A stretch of DNA of 64,000 nucleotides from Gemmatimonadota bacterium (GCA_009841115.1 VXML01000009.1:1-64000); one strand, 5' to 3'; counted from the first letter of the stretch, positions 18,113 to 27,167 are shown. The notes: generated from the letters alone by a model not told the origin. Program-made: numbers and translations.

Positions 18113-19875
18113 AGGGGCGCTTACTGCCGAGGAGTGGGCCGAGGGGCGCTGTCTCCCGGCCCTTTTACTTTGCCCTGTTGGCATTGTTAAGTGCTTGTGG
18201 GCAAATGGCTCCCAAGACGACGCTCGATGTGCCGACGGTCCAGATTATCCAAGAACAGCTACCCATAGTAGGCGACAATCTGCTCGACTTGCAGTTGTTC
18301 AGGCCAGGTACTGGTTCACGCCTCCTGTTGGCGCTGCTGGAATGGGAAACCCCTTCGGGAGAGCAGCACAAGGCCGAGCACCGGTTGCAGGTACCGCAGG
18401 GGCGTCTAGTGCATTATGCGCTGCCATATCGGCTGGCAGAGGCTGGCATACACCGCGCAGCCCTGCGGCTGTACGATCCGGAACGCGACACGACTGTCCA
18501 TGTGGCCGAAGAGTTGCGCCTGTTTGCCCGGCCCGCTTGGGAGCTTTTGGGCGATCGCTCGTATTATACCGTAGAGGACGAGATCCGCTTCCGGCTACGG
18601 CGCAATCGCCGCGCTGATACGACCATCCCCGTAACGGTCGAGTTACAACGCGGCGGCGAGGTCTTGGATCGCTTGGAGGCGAATATGGTTGGGCAGGAGG
18701 TCGCTGGGGCCTTTGCCGCAGCGACCTTGCCCGCAGGGCGTTATGAGTTGGTGGCGCGGTGGCTGGACCCGGTCGGCGGAGCGGATTCGCTGGCCGTGGC
18801 TTGCGAGAAGTTTGCGCCGGCCGCACGGGAGGTGAAAATCGACCTGTTCAGCCAGTCCTTGCTCGTCGATGGCGAGCCGTTTTTTCCCATTGGGCTGTAC
18901 TGGTTGCGGGCCGAGGATCTCGGCCCGATGCGGCGTCTGCACTTCAACTCCGGAGATTACTACTACAAGATGCGTGGAGAAGAGGTCGCCGCGCTGATGG
19001 ATGCGGCAGCCGTAGAGGGGATGCAGATACTCCTGGAGCTGACCGAGTACGCCCGGCGGGAACCCGAGCCTGATTATCGGGCCATTGCCGCCCTTGTCAA
19101 ACGCTATCGCCAGCATCCGGCGCTCTTGGCATGGTATCTGGTTGACGAGCCAGACGAGACCAAAATGGCTCCTGCGTCTGCCTTGGCGATATACGAGCTA
19201 ATCCGGGAACTCGATCCATATCATCCCGTCTATTTAGTCAACAACCGGCCGCACACATATGCTGCATATTTGGACGCCAGCGATATCTTGGCTATAGATG
19301 TCTATCCGATTCCAAACTACTCCATCAGTCAGGTGAGCGACTATATGGAGCGGGCGCGCTGGACCTCGCTGGAGCGAAAGCCGGTCTGGTTGATTGCCCA
19401 GGCCTTTGGCGGGGTGGAGCATTGGGCGCGCTCACCGACGGCGGACGAGTTGCGGAACATGATCTATCAAGGCTTGGTTGGAGGGGCCAAGGGCGTGTTG
19501 TTTTACCGCTATTGCCAAGAAAACGAACGCCACATCCAGCCCCTCGCCTTGTGGCGAGAAGTGCAGCACCTTGCGGCCGAGCTTGACGAATTAGGCCCGG
19601 TGTTATTGCAGGAGGAGCACAGCTTGGAGGCACAACCGGCTAGTGGCGAGGTCGCAGTGGCGATCAAAGAGTACAAAGGCGATTTTTACGCATTTGCCGT
19701 CAATGTCGCCGAAGATACGCGGCAGCTCGATTTGCGTCTGGAGGGCTTGCCGCCGATGGGGCGAGTCGAAGTGGTCCGCGGGCAGGCGGTCCCGACGCTG
19801 GCCAACGGGCGGCTCGCCGCGGAGTTAGGGCCGCTGGGCACGGCGGTTTTTCGCTTGCAGACAGCGGGCATTTAA
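18109..19875 (+). CDS. Lipoprotein glycoside-hydrolase-like protein (TIM barrel)
   Basis: A 588-residue lipoprotein: signal peptide with lipobox LLALLSAC, about 210 residues of beta-sandwich, then a (beta/alpha)8 barrel starting at VDGEPFFPIGLYWLR. LAWYLVDEPDET has the Glu-containing strand seen in GH2/GH5/GH42-like glycosidases, followed by LAIDVYPIPNYS and PVWLIAQAFGG strands. A short beta C-terminal domain ends the protein. The hydrolase clan is inferred from strand motifs; the sugar target is unknown. TTG at 18109 overlaps the upstream stop (TTGA). Confidence 0.7.
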   Translation: MKGRLLPRSGPRGAVSRPFYFALLALLSACGQMAPKTTLDVPTVQIIQEQLPIVGDNLLDLQLFRPGTGSRLLLALLEWETPSGEQHKAEHRLQVPQGRLVHYALPYRLAEAGIHRAALRLYDPERDTTVHVAEELRLFARPAWELLGDRSYYTVEDEIRFRLRRNRRADTTIPVTVELQRGGEVLDRLEANMVGQEVAGAFAAATLPAGRYELVARWLDPVGGADSLAVACEKFAPAAREVKIDLFSQSLLVDGEPFFPIGLYWLRAEDLGPMRRLHFNSGDYYYKMRGEEVAALMDAAAVEGMQILLELTEYARREPEPDYRAIAALVKRYRQHPALLAWYLVDEPDETKMAPASALAIYELIRELDPYHPVYLVNNRPHTYAAYLDASDILAIDVYPIPNYSISQVSDYMERARWTSLERKPVWLIAQAFGGVEHWARSPTADELRNMIYQGLVGGAKGVLFYRYCQENERHIQPLALWREVQHLAAELDELGPVLLQEEHSLEAQPASGEVAVAIKEYKGDFYAFAVNVAEDTRQLDLRLEGLPPMGRVEVVRGQAVPTLANGRLAAELGPLGTAVFRLQTAGI

Positions 19876-19886
19876 ACGGGTAATCC

Positions 19887-19904
19887 ACTGGCTTTAGAGC
19901 CAGT
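19887..19904 (+). other. Small hairpin in the leader of the DksA-like gene
   Basis: ACTGGCT and AGCCAGT (19887-19893 and 19898-19904) pair around a 4-nt loop, 16 bp before the ATG and next to the purine-rich ribosome site at 19907-19914. It could shape translation or be a weak terminator of the upstream operon; there is no T-run. Confidence 0.35.
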
Positions 19905-19920
19905 TAAAGGGGAGAAAATT

Positions 19921-20409
19921 ATGGCCAAAAGGGTGGCCCTCAATAAGCGCGATCGAGAGCGAATAAAGAAGATGCTCTTGGTGCGCCGCGCTGAATTACT
20001 CAGCGATCTAGACGGCACCGAGCACGAGATCGACGAGTTGCAAGACCCCAAGGCCGACGATCTCGACCGAGCAGTCGAGGCCGGAGCCATGGAGCTTTTG
20101 GTGGCACTGGGGGATACTGAACGCCGCGAGTTGGAGGAGGTCACGCTGGCACTCGAGAAGCTAGAAAGCACGACGTATGGCAAGTGCGAAGCCTGCCTTG
20201 AACAGCCCTTAAACCTGTGTGCGACCTGCCCGTTTATTCCCAAGCCGCGCTTGGAGGCCCTGCCCACGGCGCGGCTGTGCGTGTCCTGTCAGGAAGCCGA
20301 GGAGCAAAACCAGATTCCGTCCTATACTCGGCTGCGCCCACGGCGGATGTTTGGCGAGGACATAGAAGAATTCACGCATCCGCTGATGGACTCAGAAGAC
20401 GACAAATAG
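19921..20409 (+). CDS. DksA/TraR-family zinc-finger protein with an extra CxxC
   Basis: A 162-residue protein with the DksA layout: an N-terminal coiled-coil hairpin (about residues 8-85) carrying acidic tips (DELQDPKADDLDRA), then a zinc finger. DksA-type proteins enter the RNA polymerase secondary channel and tune initiation with ppGpp. The finger is unusual: CEAC (89-92) and CVSC (120-123) are the normal pair, but an insertion brings a third CxxC (Cys100, Cys103). AAAGGGGAG precedes the ATG. A strong terminator follows. Confidence 0.8.
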   Translation: MAKRVALNKRDRERIKKMLLVRRAELLSDLDGTEHEIDELQDPKADDLDRAVEAGAMELLVALGDTERRELEEVTLALEKLESTTYGKCEACLEQPLNLCATCPFIPKPRLEALPTARLCVSCQEAEEQNQIPSYTRLRPRRMFGEDIEEFTHPLMDSEDDK

Positions 20410-20442
20410 GCGCTTAGTCCGCGCGTTATTCGAGCCGAATAC

Positions 20443-20485
20443 AAAGGCGGCCCAAGCCTTGTTTGGAGCAACTTGGGCCGCCTTT
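20443..20485. terminator. Bidirectional rho-independent terminator
   Basis: A perfect 14-bp stem (20443-20456 with 20472-20485) with a 15-nt loop. It is A-rich at the left foot and T-rich at the right foot, and lies between the convergent DksA-like and TolC genes, so it can serve both strands. Confidence 0.85.
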
Positions 20486-20508
20486 GTGTGAGGATTGGGA
20501 TTGGGAGG

Positions 20509-21948
20509 CTAAGGAGCTAGTTCTTTTAGCTCGGCCATAGTGGCGAGCCGCACGTTTTTGAGCTGGCGCTGGTAGCCTATGACCGCGGCCAAGGCGTTGA
20601 TCCGAGCCTGCGTCAAGTTGCCTTGGGCTTGGAGCAATTGCTGGCTGTCGGCCAAGCCGAGTTCAAAGCGGCTCTGCTCGACGTCGTAGGTGCGCTGGGC
20701 AAATTCGAGGGCGGCTTGGCGCAGGTCAATCTGGCGCTCGGCCTCGTGGACGCGGCGCGTGGCGTCGCGAACTTGCTGGATGATTAGGCGGCGCTGCTGC
20801 TCGCGTCCGAGGCGGCTTTGCTCCAAGGCGATGCGCGCTTGGCTGATGTTGGCCTGTCGCTGGCCGCTGTCGATCAGCGGCAGGCTTATCTGCAGATCGA
20901 CTCCCCACCGATTGCGCTCGAAATTGTCGCTGACAGCGCTGATTTCACTGCCGCGCCCCTGCATGCTGACGTTGGCACCGAAGGTCGCGTTAATGCCGTT
21001 GCGGCGGCGGGTGTCCTCTAAGTTCAACGCATTGATCTCCTCGAAGATTTCCGCTCGTTTCATGTCGGTGCGGCGCGCCAAGCCGATTTCTAGGGCACGT
21101 TGGGCGTCGATGGGGTGAATCTCGTATTGGACATCAGTGTCGATTTCGATCGGTTCCCACACGTCGAGGCCGAGGGTTTCGCGGAGCAGGTCGCGGCGCA
21201 ATTCGATATCGGTTTGCGCTTGGTCGTACGTGGCTTCGGCCTGTAGCATCTCCACCTGTAGGCGCAGGGCTTCCACTTCGGCGATGAGGCCGACCTCAAA
21301 TTTTCGCTGAGCCAACTCCAAGTTGGCGCGCGACTGCGCCAGGCGCTGTTCCTCTATTTCGAGTTCGCGGACGCTCTGCACTAAGTCGTAGTAATCGTCA
21401 ATGACTTGGCCTTCTAGCTGGAGCCGCTGACGGTCAAAGTTGAGGCGGGCGCTTTGCAGGCTGTGCTCGGCGCGCTTGAGCGCGATTTCTTCGCTGGGCT
21501 GGCCGAGTATGTCGCGCTCGTAAGCAAGGCGCGTCGAACCCGAATAGTCGAGGAAGTCCTCGCGGCGATTGGACGAGAAGTCGCGGCGGAGAGCCACAGA
21601 GGTCAGCGTGAGTTGGCCGAGGTGGCGCAGGCGCTGGGTCATGCGCAGGTTGCCCGAGTAGGAGACATCGGTATTCTCTTCGCGGACTCGGGTTTGGAGG
21701 GCGACGTTTTCTTGGGTGTCGCGCAGCCCCGTGAAGCTAGGGGCGGTGACAAAGGCGTCCATGCCGAAGGTAAAAGGCGCTTGCGCTGCCGTCAGTTGGA
21801 CGTGGCTGTTGTCTAGGTCTTGTTGGTTCCTTTGGTGTTGCAGGTTGTTTTGCATGGCCAATTCGATGCACTCTTGCAGCGAGAGGACCTCGGCTTTCGC
21901 GCAAGTGGTGGCGATCAGCAAACCGACTAGTGCCCATTGGTATTTCAT
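20509..21948 (-). CDS. TolC-family outer membrane efflux protein
   Basis: A 479-residue outer-membrane channel subunit. A signal peptide (WALVGLLIATTCAKA) is followed by LSLQECIELAMQNN, the typical OEP start. Two long coiled-coil repeats follow, with the second repeat start (DLQISLPLIDSGQR) and a QGNLTQARINALAAVIGYQRQL end. TolC homologues form trimeric ducts for type I secretion or RND/MFS efflux. No inner-membrane partner is adjacent. ATG at 21948 is preferred over a GTG one codon earlier. Confidence 0.88.
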   Translation of the reverse strand: MKYQWALVGLLIATTCAKAEVLSLQECIELAMQNNLQHQRNQQDLDNSHVQLTAAQAPFTFGMDAFVTAPSFTGLRDTQENVALQTRVREENTDVSYSGNLRMTQRLRHLGQLTLTSVALRRDFSSNRREDFLDYSGSTRLAYERDILGQPSEEIALKRAEHSLQSARLNFDRQRLQLEGQVIDDYYDLVQSVRELEIEEQRLAQSRANLELAQRKFEVGLIAEVEALRLQVEMLQAEATYDQAQTDIELRRDLLRETLGLDVWEPIEIDTDVQYEIHPIDAQRALEIGLARRTDMKRAEIFEEINALNLEDTRRRNGINATFGANVSMQGRGSEISAVSDNFERNRWGVDLQISLPLIDSGQRQANISQARIALEQSRLGREQQRRLIIQQVRDATRRVHEAERQIDLRQAALEFAQRTYDVEQSRFELGLADSQQLLQAQGNLTQARINALAAVIGYQRQLKNVRLATMAELKELAP

Positions 21949-22001
21949 CACGGGAGCCCCTACTTGATTGGATGAGGAGTGAGATGCAGTGGTTGTCTGT
22001 A

Positions 22002-22031
22002 ATTATACGATACGCGTTTTACTCTTGCCAA
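22002..22031 (-). promoter_or_regulatory. Probable sigma-70 promoter for the TolC-like gene
   Basis: On the minus strand, TTGGCA (22026-22031) and TATAAT (22002-22007) are separated by 18 bp, a near-consensus promoter about 55 bp upstream of the ATG at 21948. The spacer region is shared with the divergent transaldolase gene. Confidence 0.5.
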
Positions 22032-22128
22032 CCGCATCGCGCGTAGGCTATGCCAATTTTCCGATAGTGAGTTTTATATTTAATATTAATAGACTTAAAG
22101 CCTATCGCGAATCTAAAGGAGCAATACC

Positions 22129-22878
22129 ATGACCACCCTCACTTCGCAAGTGCTGGCGTACGAAAAAACCGCTGCCGACCTCGCGGTCAAAATTTTTGCC
22201 GATGGAGCCGACCGCGAGAGCATGCTGGCAAGCTATGCCAATCCGCTAGTCTCTGGGTTTACGACCAATCCGACCTTAATGCGCCAAGCAGGCGTCACCG
22301 ACTACCGGGCCTTTGCCCACGACATCGTCGCGACCATTCCCGACCGCCACATTTCCTTTGAGGTTTTTTCGGACGAATTCGACGACATGGAGCGCCAAGC
22401 CCGCGAGATCGCAACTTGGGGCGAAAACGTGTACGCCAAGATCCCCGTCAGCAACACCAAGGGAGAGGTCAGCTACGACTTGGTCCATCGGCTGTCTCAC
22501 GCCGGGGTCAAGGTCAATGTCACGGCGATCTTTCTGCTCGACCAAGTGCGAGAAGTGGCGGCCGCGGTCGAGGGCGGGGCACCGTGCTGCGTGTCAGTTT
22601 TTGCTGGCCGCATCGCCGACGCCGGGCTGGACTACATGCCGGTCATGGCCGAGTCGGTCGAGCTGCTCGCGTCCAACCCCCAAGCCGAACTCATCTGGGC
22701 CAGCCCCCGCGAGGTGTACAATGTCGTCCAAGCCGACAGCATCGGCTGCCACATCATCACCTGCACCAGCGACATCATCAAAAAGCTGCCGACCTTGGGC
22801 AAAGAAATGGGGCAGTTTTCGCTAGAGACCGTCCAGATCTTTTACGCGGATGCTACGGCTGCCGGCTATAGCCTGTAA
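22129..22878 (+). CDS. Transaldolase-family enzyme
   Basis: A 249-residue class I aldolase barrel. VSGFTTNPTLMRQAG (near residues 42-56) is the family N-terminal signature, and VYAKIPVSN contains the Schiff-base lysine. VNVTAIFLLDQV and CVSVFAGRIADAG follow as in TalC/fructose-6-phosphate aldolase types. It transfers dihydroxyacetone units between sugar phosphates or cleaves them; which, cannot be read from sequence alone. AAAGGAG precedes the ATG. It is followed after 9 bp by a sugar-phosphate isomerase, suggesting sedoheptulose-7-phosphate handling. Confidence 0.85.
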   Translation: MTTLTSQVLAYEKTAADLAVKIFADGADRESMLASYANPLVSGFTTNPTLMRQAGVTDYRAFAHDIVATIPDRHISFEVFSDEFDDMERQAREIATWGENVYAKIPVSNTKGEVSYDLVHRLSHAGVKVNVTAIFLLDQVREVAAAVEGGAPCCVSVFAGRIADAGLDYMPVMAESVELLASNPQAELIWASPREVYNVVQADSIGCHIITCTSDIIKKLPTLGKEMGQFSLETVQIFYADATAAGYSL

Positions 22879-22887
22879 GCGCGGCGG

Positions 22888-23466
22888 ATGAGTTACACCC
22901 AACAGTATTTGGCGACGGCGGCTCAAGTCATCGAGCAGCTAGATCGCAATGCGATCGAAGCGATAGTCCAACTCGTCGTCGAGACCCGTCAGCGCGGCGG
23001 GCGGCTCTTTGTGCTCGGCGTGGGAGGCAGCGCGGGCAATGCGAGTCACGCGGTCAACGACTTTCGCAAGATCGCTGGTATTGAGTCCTACGCGCCCACG
23101 GACAACGTGTCGGAGCTGACGGCGCGCATCAACGACGAGGGCTGGGATGCGGCCTTTGCCAAATGGCTGGAGGGCAGCCGTTTAAACGAAAAGGATCTGA
23201 TCTTGGTCTTGTCCGTCGGCGGTGGCAATCGCCCGCTGAATACCAGCGTCAACTTGGTCGTAGCACTGGAGTACGCCAAAGAGGTCGGAGCCAAAATCTG
23301 CGGCATCGTGGGGCGGGATGGCGGCTTTACAGCCCAAGTCGCCGATGCCTGCGCGATTGTGCCGACGGTCGATCTGGTCACGCCGCTGACGGAATCCTTC
23401 CAAGCCGTTATATGGCACTTAATTGTCTCGCATCCCGAGGTACAAGTGGAGCGCACTAAGTGGTAG
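22888..23466 (+). CDS. SIS-domain phosphosugar isomerase (GmhA-like)
   Basis: A 192-residue SIS-fold protein. VLGVGGSAGNASHAVNDFRK (near residues 43-62) matches the phosphate-binding start of GmhA-type sedoheptulose-7-phosphate isomerases, and LSVGGGNRPLNTS replaces the usual SxSGxSxN loop. CGIVGRDGGFTA is also GmhA-like. Together with the upstream transaldolase it could form and isomerise a C7 sugar phosphate for heptose synthesis, but heptose kinase and epimerase genes are not alongside. The next gene starts 25 bp downstream. Confidence 0.75.
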   Translation: MSYTQQYLATAAQVIEQLDRNAIEAIVQLVVETRQRGGRLFVLGVGGSAGNASHAVNDFRKIAGIESYAPTDNVSELTARINDEGWDAAFAKWLEGSRLNEKDLILVLSVGGGNRPLNTSVNLVVALEYAKEVGAKICGIVGRDGGFTAQVADACAIVPTVDLVTPLTESFQAVIWHLIVSHPEVQVERTKW

Positions 23467-23491
23467 ATGTGCTCACAACGAAAGGTTGAAC

Positions 23492-24544
23492 ATGTCTGCG
23501 GTCCCCCGAGACCTGCGCCAGTTTTTACACCGCTACATTCCAGACCTAGAAGAGGAGATGTTTTCGTTCCTCGCGGTGCGCGAACCCGAGGACTTCTTGT
23601 ATCGGCTGATGCGCGACTACCCGGAGCGCGGCGGCAAGCGATTCCGCCCGGTGTTGGTGCTTTTGGCATGCCAAGCTTGCGGCGGCGACGTGAAAAAAGC
23701 CATGCGGACTGCGGTGGCCTTTGAGATGTTCCAGTCGTTCGCCGTGGTCCACGACGATATTGAAGACGATTCGGAGATGCGGCGTGGCAAGCCCTGTTTG
23801 CACAAGCTGCACGGGGTCCCATTGACCATTAACGTCGGCGATGCCCTGTACGCCAAGGTCTTTGAAATCCTTAGCATGAACCGCGAGGTGTTGGGGGCAG
23901 ATGTCGCACTCGATTTGATAGACGAGATGATCCGCGGCTCGTGCGAGACGTTCGAGGGACAGGCATACGACGTGGGCTGGATTCGTCAGCGCTACATTCC
24001 CAGCGAGGACGAGTTTATGATCATGTTGCGCAAGAAGACTGGGTGGTACACGGGCCGGGGGCCGTGTACGGCTGGGGCGATTATAGCGGGGGCCGAGATG
24101 GAATTGCGAACTCGTATCGGCGACTTCGGCGAGTCCATGGCCATTGCGTTCCAACTGCGCGATGACCTGCTGAACTTGAGTTCTTCCGAACAGGATGCTG
24201 GCTCTGCGCCTGGGGTTACTTCCGGGGCCTACGGCAAGGAACGGGGTGGGGATATTGCGGAAGGGAAGCGGACCTTGATTATCATCGACCTATTGGGCAA
24301 ATGCAACGCTGAAGAACGCGAGGAAGTGCTGGCGATCTTGCACCAAGACCGCCAGAGCAACACGGCCGCCGAGATCGAGCGGGTCATCGCCTTGGTCGAG
24401 CACTACGAATGCGACCGCTACGTCGAGGGCGTGTGCCAACAGAAGGTCGAAGAGAGCTTGACCCAACTAGAGAAACTTCCGGCCAGCCCTTCGCGCGATA
24501 TGCTAAGAGAAATGCTGGACTTTCTGGTCCAGCGCGCCTTTTAG
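23492..24544 (+). CDS. Polyprenyl synthetase family protein
   Basis: A 350-residue trans-prenyltransferase. GGKRFRPVL (47-55) binds isopentenyl diphosphate; the first aspartate-rich motif DDIEDD is at 88-93, followed by RRGKP. The second motif, usually DDxxD, reads DDLLN (224-228), losing the final Asp. These enzymes build isoprenoid chains such as farnesyl or longer diphosphates. The changed motif may alter metal binding or chain length. AAAGG precedes the ATG at 23492. The gene converges with an M42 peptidase, sharing 4 bp. Confidence 0.82.
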   Translation: MSAVPRDLRQFLHRYIPDLEEEMFSFLAVREPEDFLYRLMRDYPERGGKRFRPVLVLLACQACGGDVKKAMRTAVAFEMFQSFAVVHDDIEDDSEMRRGKPCLHKLHGVPLTINVGDALYAKVFEILSMNREVLGADVALDLIDEMIRGSCETFEGQAYDVGWIRQRYIPSEDEFMIMLRKKTGWYTGRGPCTAGAIIAGAEMELRTRIGDFGESMAIAFQLRDDLLNLSSSEQDAGSAPGVTSGAYGKERGGDIAEGKRTLIIIDLLGKCNAEEREEVLAILHQDRQSNTAAEIERVIALVEHYECDRYVEGVCQQKVEESLTQLEKLPASPSRDMLREMLDFLVQRAF

Positions 24545-25596
24545 TCCACCACTGGATTTTCCAAATAAGCCAAAAGCAACCGCGCCGTGTTGACGATGCC
24601 GTCCCACGCGCAGATTTCGTACCCGTGCGTGTTGTCGCCCGGGTAGCCAATCAGCGCAGCGCGTGCAATGGCACCGGACGTTTTGGCAATTGACGAGTCG
24701 CTGGAATACGAAGTGAGGACGGCTGTTTGGATGTTGAACCCGCGGGCGGTGGCTAGGGCGTCAAAGTGGTCGATGATGCGCGCGTCGTACAGGCCGCGAG
24801 TGTCGCGGACGCCGATAATGGGATCGCCGCTGTTGGCCGTCCCGTATTCGGCCGCCGCGGGTGCGATGTCAACGGCAACGGCCGCGTCAACCGGCAGCCG
24901 TCCGAGCGCGTAGATTGCGCCGTGGCCGCCGATTTCTTCGCTGGAACTGGCTACGAGATACACGTCTTGGGCCGGTCGGTTTTCCCGCAAGTGCAAGCCC
25001 ACTTCGAGCATGGCCGCCAAGCCGGCGCGGCAATCGAGATTGTAGCCGCAGACGCAATCACCTAGACGCCAGAGCGTCTTGTGTTTGCCGGCGATGACGA
25101 CCCGAGTGCCGGCGCGGATCCTGCGCTGGGCTAACTCTTCGACCGCGAGCCTCGTTTCAATCCACATCTGTTCCCATCTGAGGGCTTGGCCGTCTTTGAG
25201 TCGCCCCGCTGGACTTTCTGTAGAGACGTGCTTGGCTCCGGTGGAAAGCACGCCTGGGCAGAGGCCGTCCCGCGTCAGGATTTCCACTGGACTTTCGCCT
25301 AGTGCCCAAGGGTGCAGACCGCCCAAGGGCTGCACCCTGATTTTGCCGTCGGAGTCAATGCGCTTGACGATGAGGGCGATTTCGTCCTTATGGGCGACAG
25401 CGGCTACGGGCTGATCTTGGCTTTGGCCCTTGATGTGAATGATGATGTTGTCGGCTGCGTCCTGCCAGACGGCGTCGCCGATGGGGGTGGCGAGTTCGTT
25501 GACGAGGGCGTCCATCGCGGATTCCGCGCCCGAGGGTGCGTGCGCGGCGAGCAGTTGCTCGACAAAGCCGTAGAGGCGTTGGGCATCAATGGTCAT
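24541..25596 (-). CDS. M42-family metallopeptidase
   Basis: A 351-residue dinuclear-metal aminopeptidase of the glutamyl-aminopeptidase/FrvX type, also assigned as endoglucanase M in older annotation. Visible signatures: AHKDEIALIV (metal His/Asp), NLDCRAGLAAMLE (bridging Asp region), SSSEEIGGHGA (general base Glu), VDIAPA and GDNTHGYE (last His). The usual LDDR reads LDCR. ATG follows AGGAG. Cytoplasmic; peptide turnover is the family role. Confidence 0.82.
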   Translation of the reverse strand: MTIDAQRLYGFVEQLLAAHAPSGAESAMDALVNELATPIGDAVWQDAADNIIIHIKGQSQDQPVAAVAHKDEIALIVKRIDSDGKIRVQPLGGLHPWALGESPVEILTRDGLCPGVLSTGAKHVSTESPAGRLKDGQALRWEQMWIETRLAVEELAQRRIRAGTRVVIAGKHKTLWRLGDCVCGYNLDCRAGLAAMLEVGLHLRENRPAQDVYLVASSSEEIGGHGAIYALGRLPVDAAVAVDIAPAAAEYGTANSGDPIIGVRDTRGLYDARIIDHFDALATARGFNIQTAVLTSYSSDSSIAKTSGAIARAALIGYPGDNTHGYEICAWDGIVNTARLLLAYLENPVVD

Positions 25597-25684
25597 GGAG
25601 TGCTCCTAATTGCAGGGGAGGGAAAATAATTAGGAGCAAGCCGTGGGGCAATGACAACGCCTCTACGGGAAGCTGACAAAGGGG

Positions 25685-26293
25685 TTAGGCTGGTGTGGCG
25701 AGCGATCCAATCACTTCTTCGGCCAGCCCGCGCAAGGTCTTTTGCAGCCGCAGGCGGCCCCGGTTGACGCGCGACTTGACCGTGCCGACGGGGCAGTTGA
25801 TGATCTTGGCAATTTCCTCGTACGAGAGCCCTTTCAAATCGCGGAGGAGCACGGCGGCGCGAAATTCTGTGGGCAGGTCCTCAATGGCATCGACGACGAG
25901 GGACTTGACGCGGTTGCCGTCGGTCTGTTCGCCGGGGAGTGGGTCCTTGGCCATCGGCTCGTAGAAGGCGGCGGTCTGTTCGTCATCACTGGGACTGATC
26001 GGAATCCAATTCCAGCGCTTGCGGCGGCGCAACTCGGTTTTGGCCAAGTTGCCGGCAATGGTGTAGAGCCAAGTGGAAACCTGTTCGATGGCTGGGTACT
26101 GATGGCTGTGGCGCAGGCAGCGGAGAAAAGTCTCTTGCACGATGTCCTCGGCCGTTTCCTTGTCGCCGACAAAGCGATAGACAAAGTTGTACAGGGGGAT
26201 GCGGTAGCGTTTGACCAGCACGCCGAGGTGGCCTTGGTCTTCGGCGGCCCGCAGCAAAATTTCCCGATCCGTGAGTTCATTCATCGCTACCAT
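25685..26293 (-). CDS. ECF-type RNA polymerase sigma factor
   Basis: A 202-residue sigma-70 family factor. Region 2 is seen as FVYRFVGDKETAEDIVQETFLR with STWLYTIAGNLAKTELRRR, and region 4 as LPTEFRAAVLLRDLKGLSYEEIAKI ending in VGTVKSRVNRGRLRLQ. It directs polymerase to a stress or envelope regulon. No anti-sigma gene follows; the next gene is an M42 peptidase. AGGAG lies 8 bp before ATG at 26293. Confidence 0.88.
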   Translation of the reverse strand: MVAMNELTDREILLRAAEDQGHLGVLVKRYRIPLYNFVYRFVGDKETAEDIVQETFLRCLRHSHQYPAIEQVSTWLYTIAGNLAKTELRRRKRWNWIPISPSDDEQTAAFYEPMAKDPLPGEQTDGNRVKSLVVDAIEDLPTEFRAAVLLRDLKGLSYEEIAKIINCPVGTVKSRVNRGRLRLQKTLRGLAEEVIGSLATPA

Positions 26294-26443
26294 GGTTGTG
26301 CTCCTTTCTGGTATAATTCAAGCGATTATCGTCATGGCTATGTGTACACAAGCAATAATCGTGCCATTCTTCAAATAAGGGGAAGATGCGCGTTTTATCG
26401 CCCGTTTTTAGGGACAATTGGCACCAAAAAGCCGAATGTAGCA

Positions 26444-26475
26444 CTCAGAAATCTGAGGATTCTCAGATTTCTGAG
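26444..26475. promoter_or_regulatory. Tandem palindromic operator-like pair
   Basis: Two perfect 14-bp palindromes, CTCAGA-AA-TCTGAG (26444-26457) and CTCAGA-TT-TCTGAG (26462-26475), sit 4 bp apart in the 268-bp spacer between the divergent sigma factor and SEC-C genes. They also pair with each other as a 14-bp hairpin. Duplicate half-sites at fixed phase suggest a dimeric repressor or activator; a terminator is less likely because only a loose T-rich stretch follows. Confidence 0.5.
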
Positions 26476-26561
26476 ATACTTCTTTTGACAGGTACAGGGG
26501 CAGGCGGTAGATTTCGCACCGGTAAATTCACCCGCATAATTGCTGGAAATGGAGTGTTTTC

Positions 26562-27167
26562 GTGCAAGAGTTGGCCACGCGCTTGGAGACCTTGTGCCAA
26601 GCCAAGGGGGCAGAGAAATTCTCGGCTGAAGAAATAGTCGAGCTGTTGACAGACGGCGAAGAGGTAGATTGGATCGTCGATCAAGTGCTGCCAGCGGCGG
26701 CTGAGGCCGATCGCAGCGAAATGGGCCAAGTACTGGCCGAAATCGCCGCTGAGGTAGCACCTGCTCCCGCCCCAGATACAGACGATGAAGAACCTGCCTC
26801 GGTGGAGGAGTTGGACTTGGCCCAACTTCAGCAGTCTCTGCCGCCCGGGGTTGACATGCAGCAAGTCGAGCAAATGCTGCGCTCGCCGCAGGGAGCCTTG
26901 CTGGCCGATTTTAGTGCCTTTTGCCAAGAGCGCGGATTCGACGGCGAGCCGGATGAAGCGGAGATGAGGGAATTGCACGAGGAGTGGTTGCAGACGCCGC
27001 GCCCCGCGCTAGAAGGCGAAAAACCAGCCGACGCGCTGGACGGAGGTCGGCTCTTTCCCGGCAAGGTGGAGACCTTTCGCCGCGAAACCCCCAAGGTCGG
27101 CCGCAATGACCCTTGCCCCTGCGGCAGCGGCAAGAAGTTCAAAAGATGCTGCGGCAAGGCCGCTTGA
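26562..27167 (+). CDS. SEC-C motif protein
   Basis: A 201-residue acidic protein ending in the SEC-C zinc-binding motif ([19 protein letters not shown]), the same tail found on SecA and YecA-type chaperones where it binds zinc and SecB or ribosomes. The N-terminal 150 residues are helical and not recognised. GTG start at 26562. It is followed 2 bp later by an RmlC-like gene. Likely a chaperone or ribosome-associated adaptor, by motif only. Confidence 0.75.
   Translation: MQELATRLETLCQAKGAEKFSAEEIVELLTDGEEVDWIVDQVLPAAAEADRSEMGQVLAEIAAEVAPAPAPDTDDEEPASVEELDLAQLQQSLPPGVDMQQVEQMLRSPQGALLADFSAFCQERGFDGEPDEAEMRELHEEWLQTPRPALEGEKPADALDGGRLFPGKVETFRRETPKVGRNDPCPCGSGKKFKRCCGKAA

Noticed and set aside
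26323-26362. CGATTAT/ATAATCG inverted repeat upstream of the sigma factor
   Set aside because: 7-bp arms with a wide AT-rich loop are expected by chance; kept only the perfect tandem palindromes.
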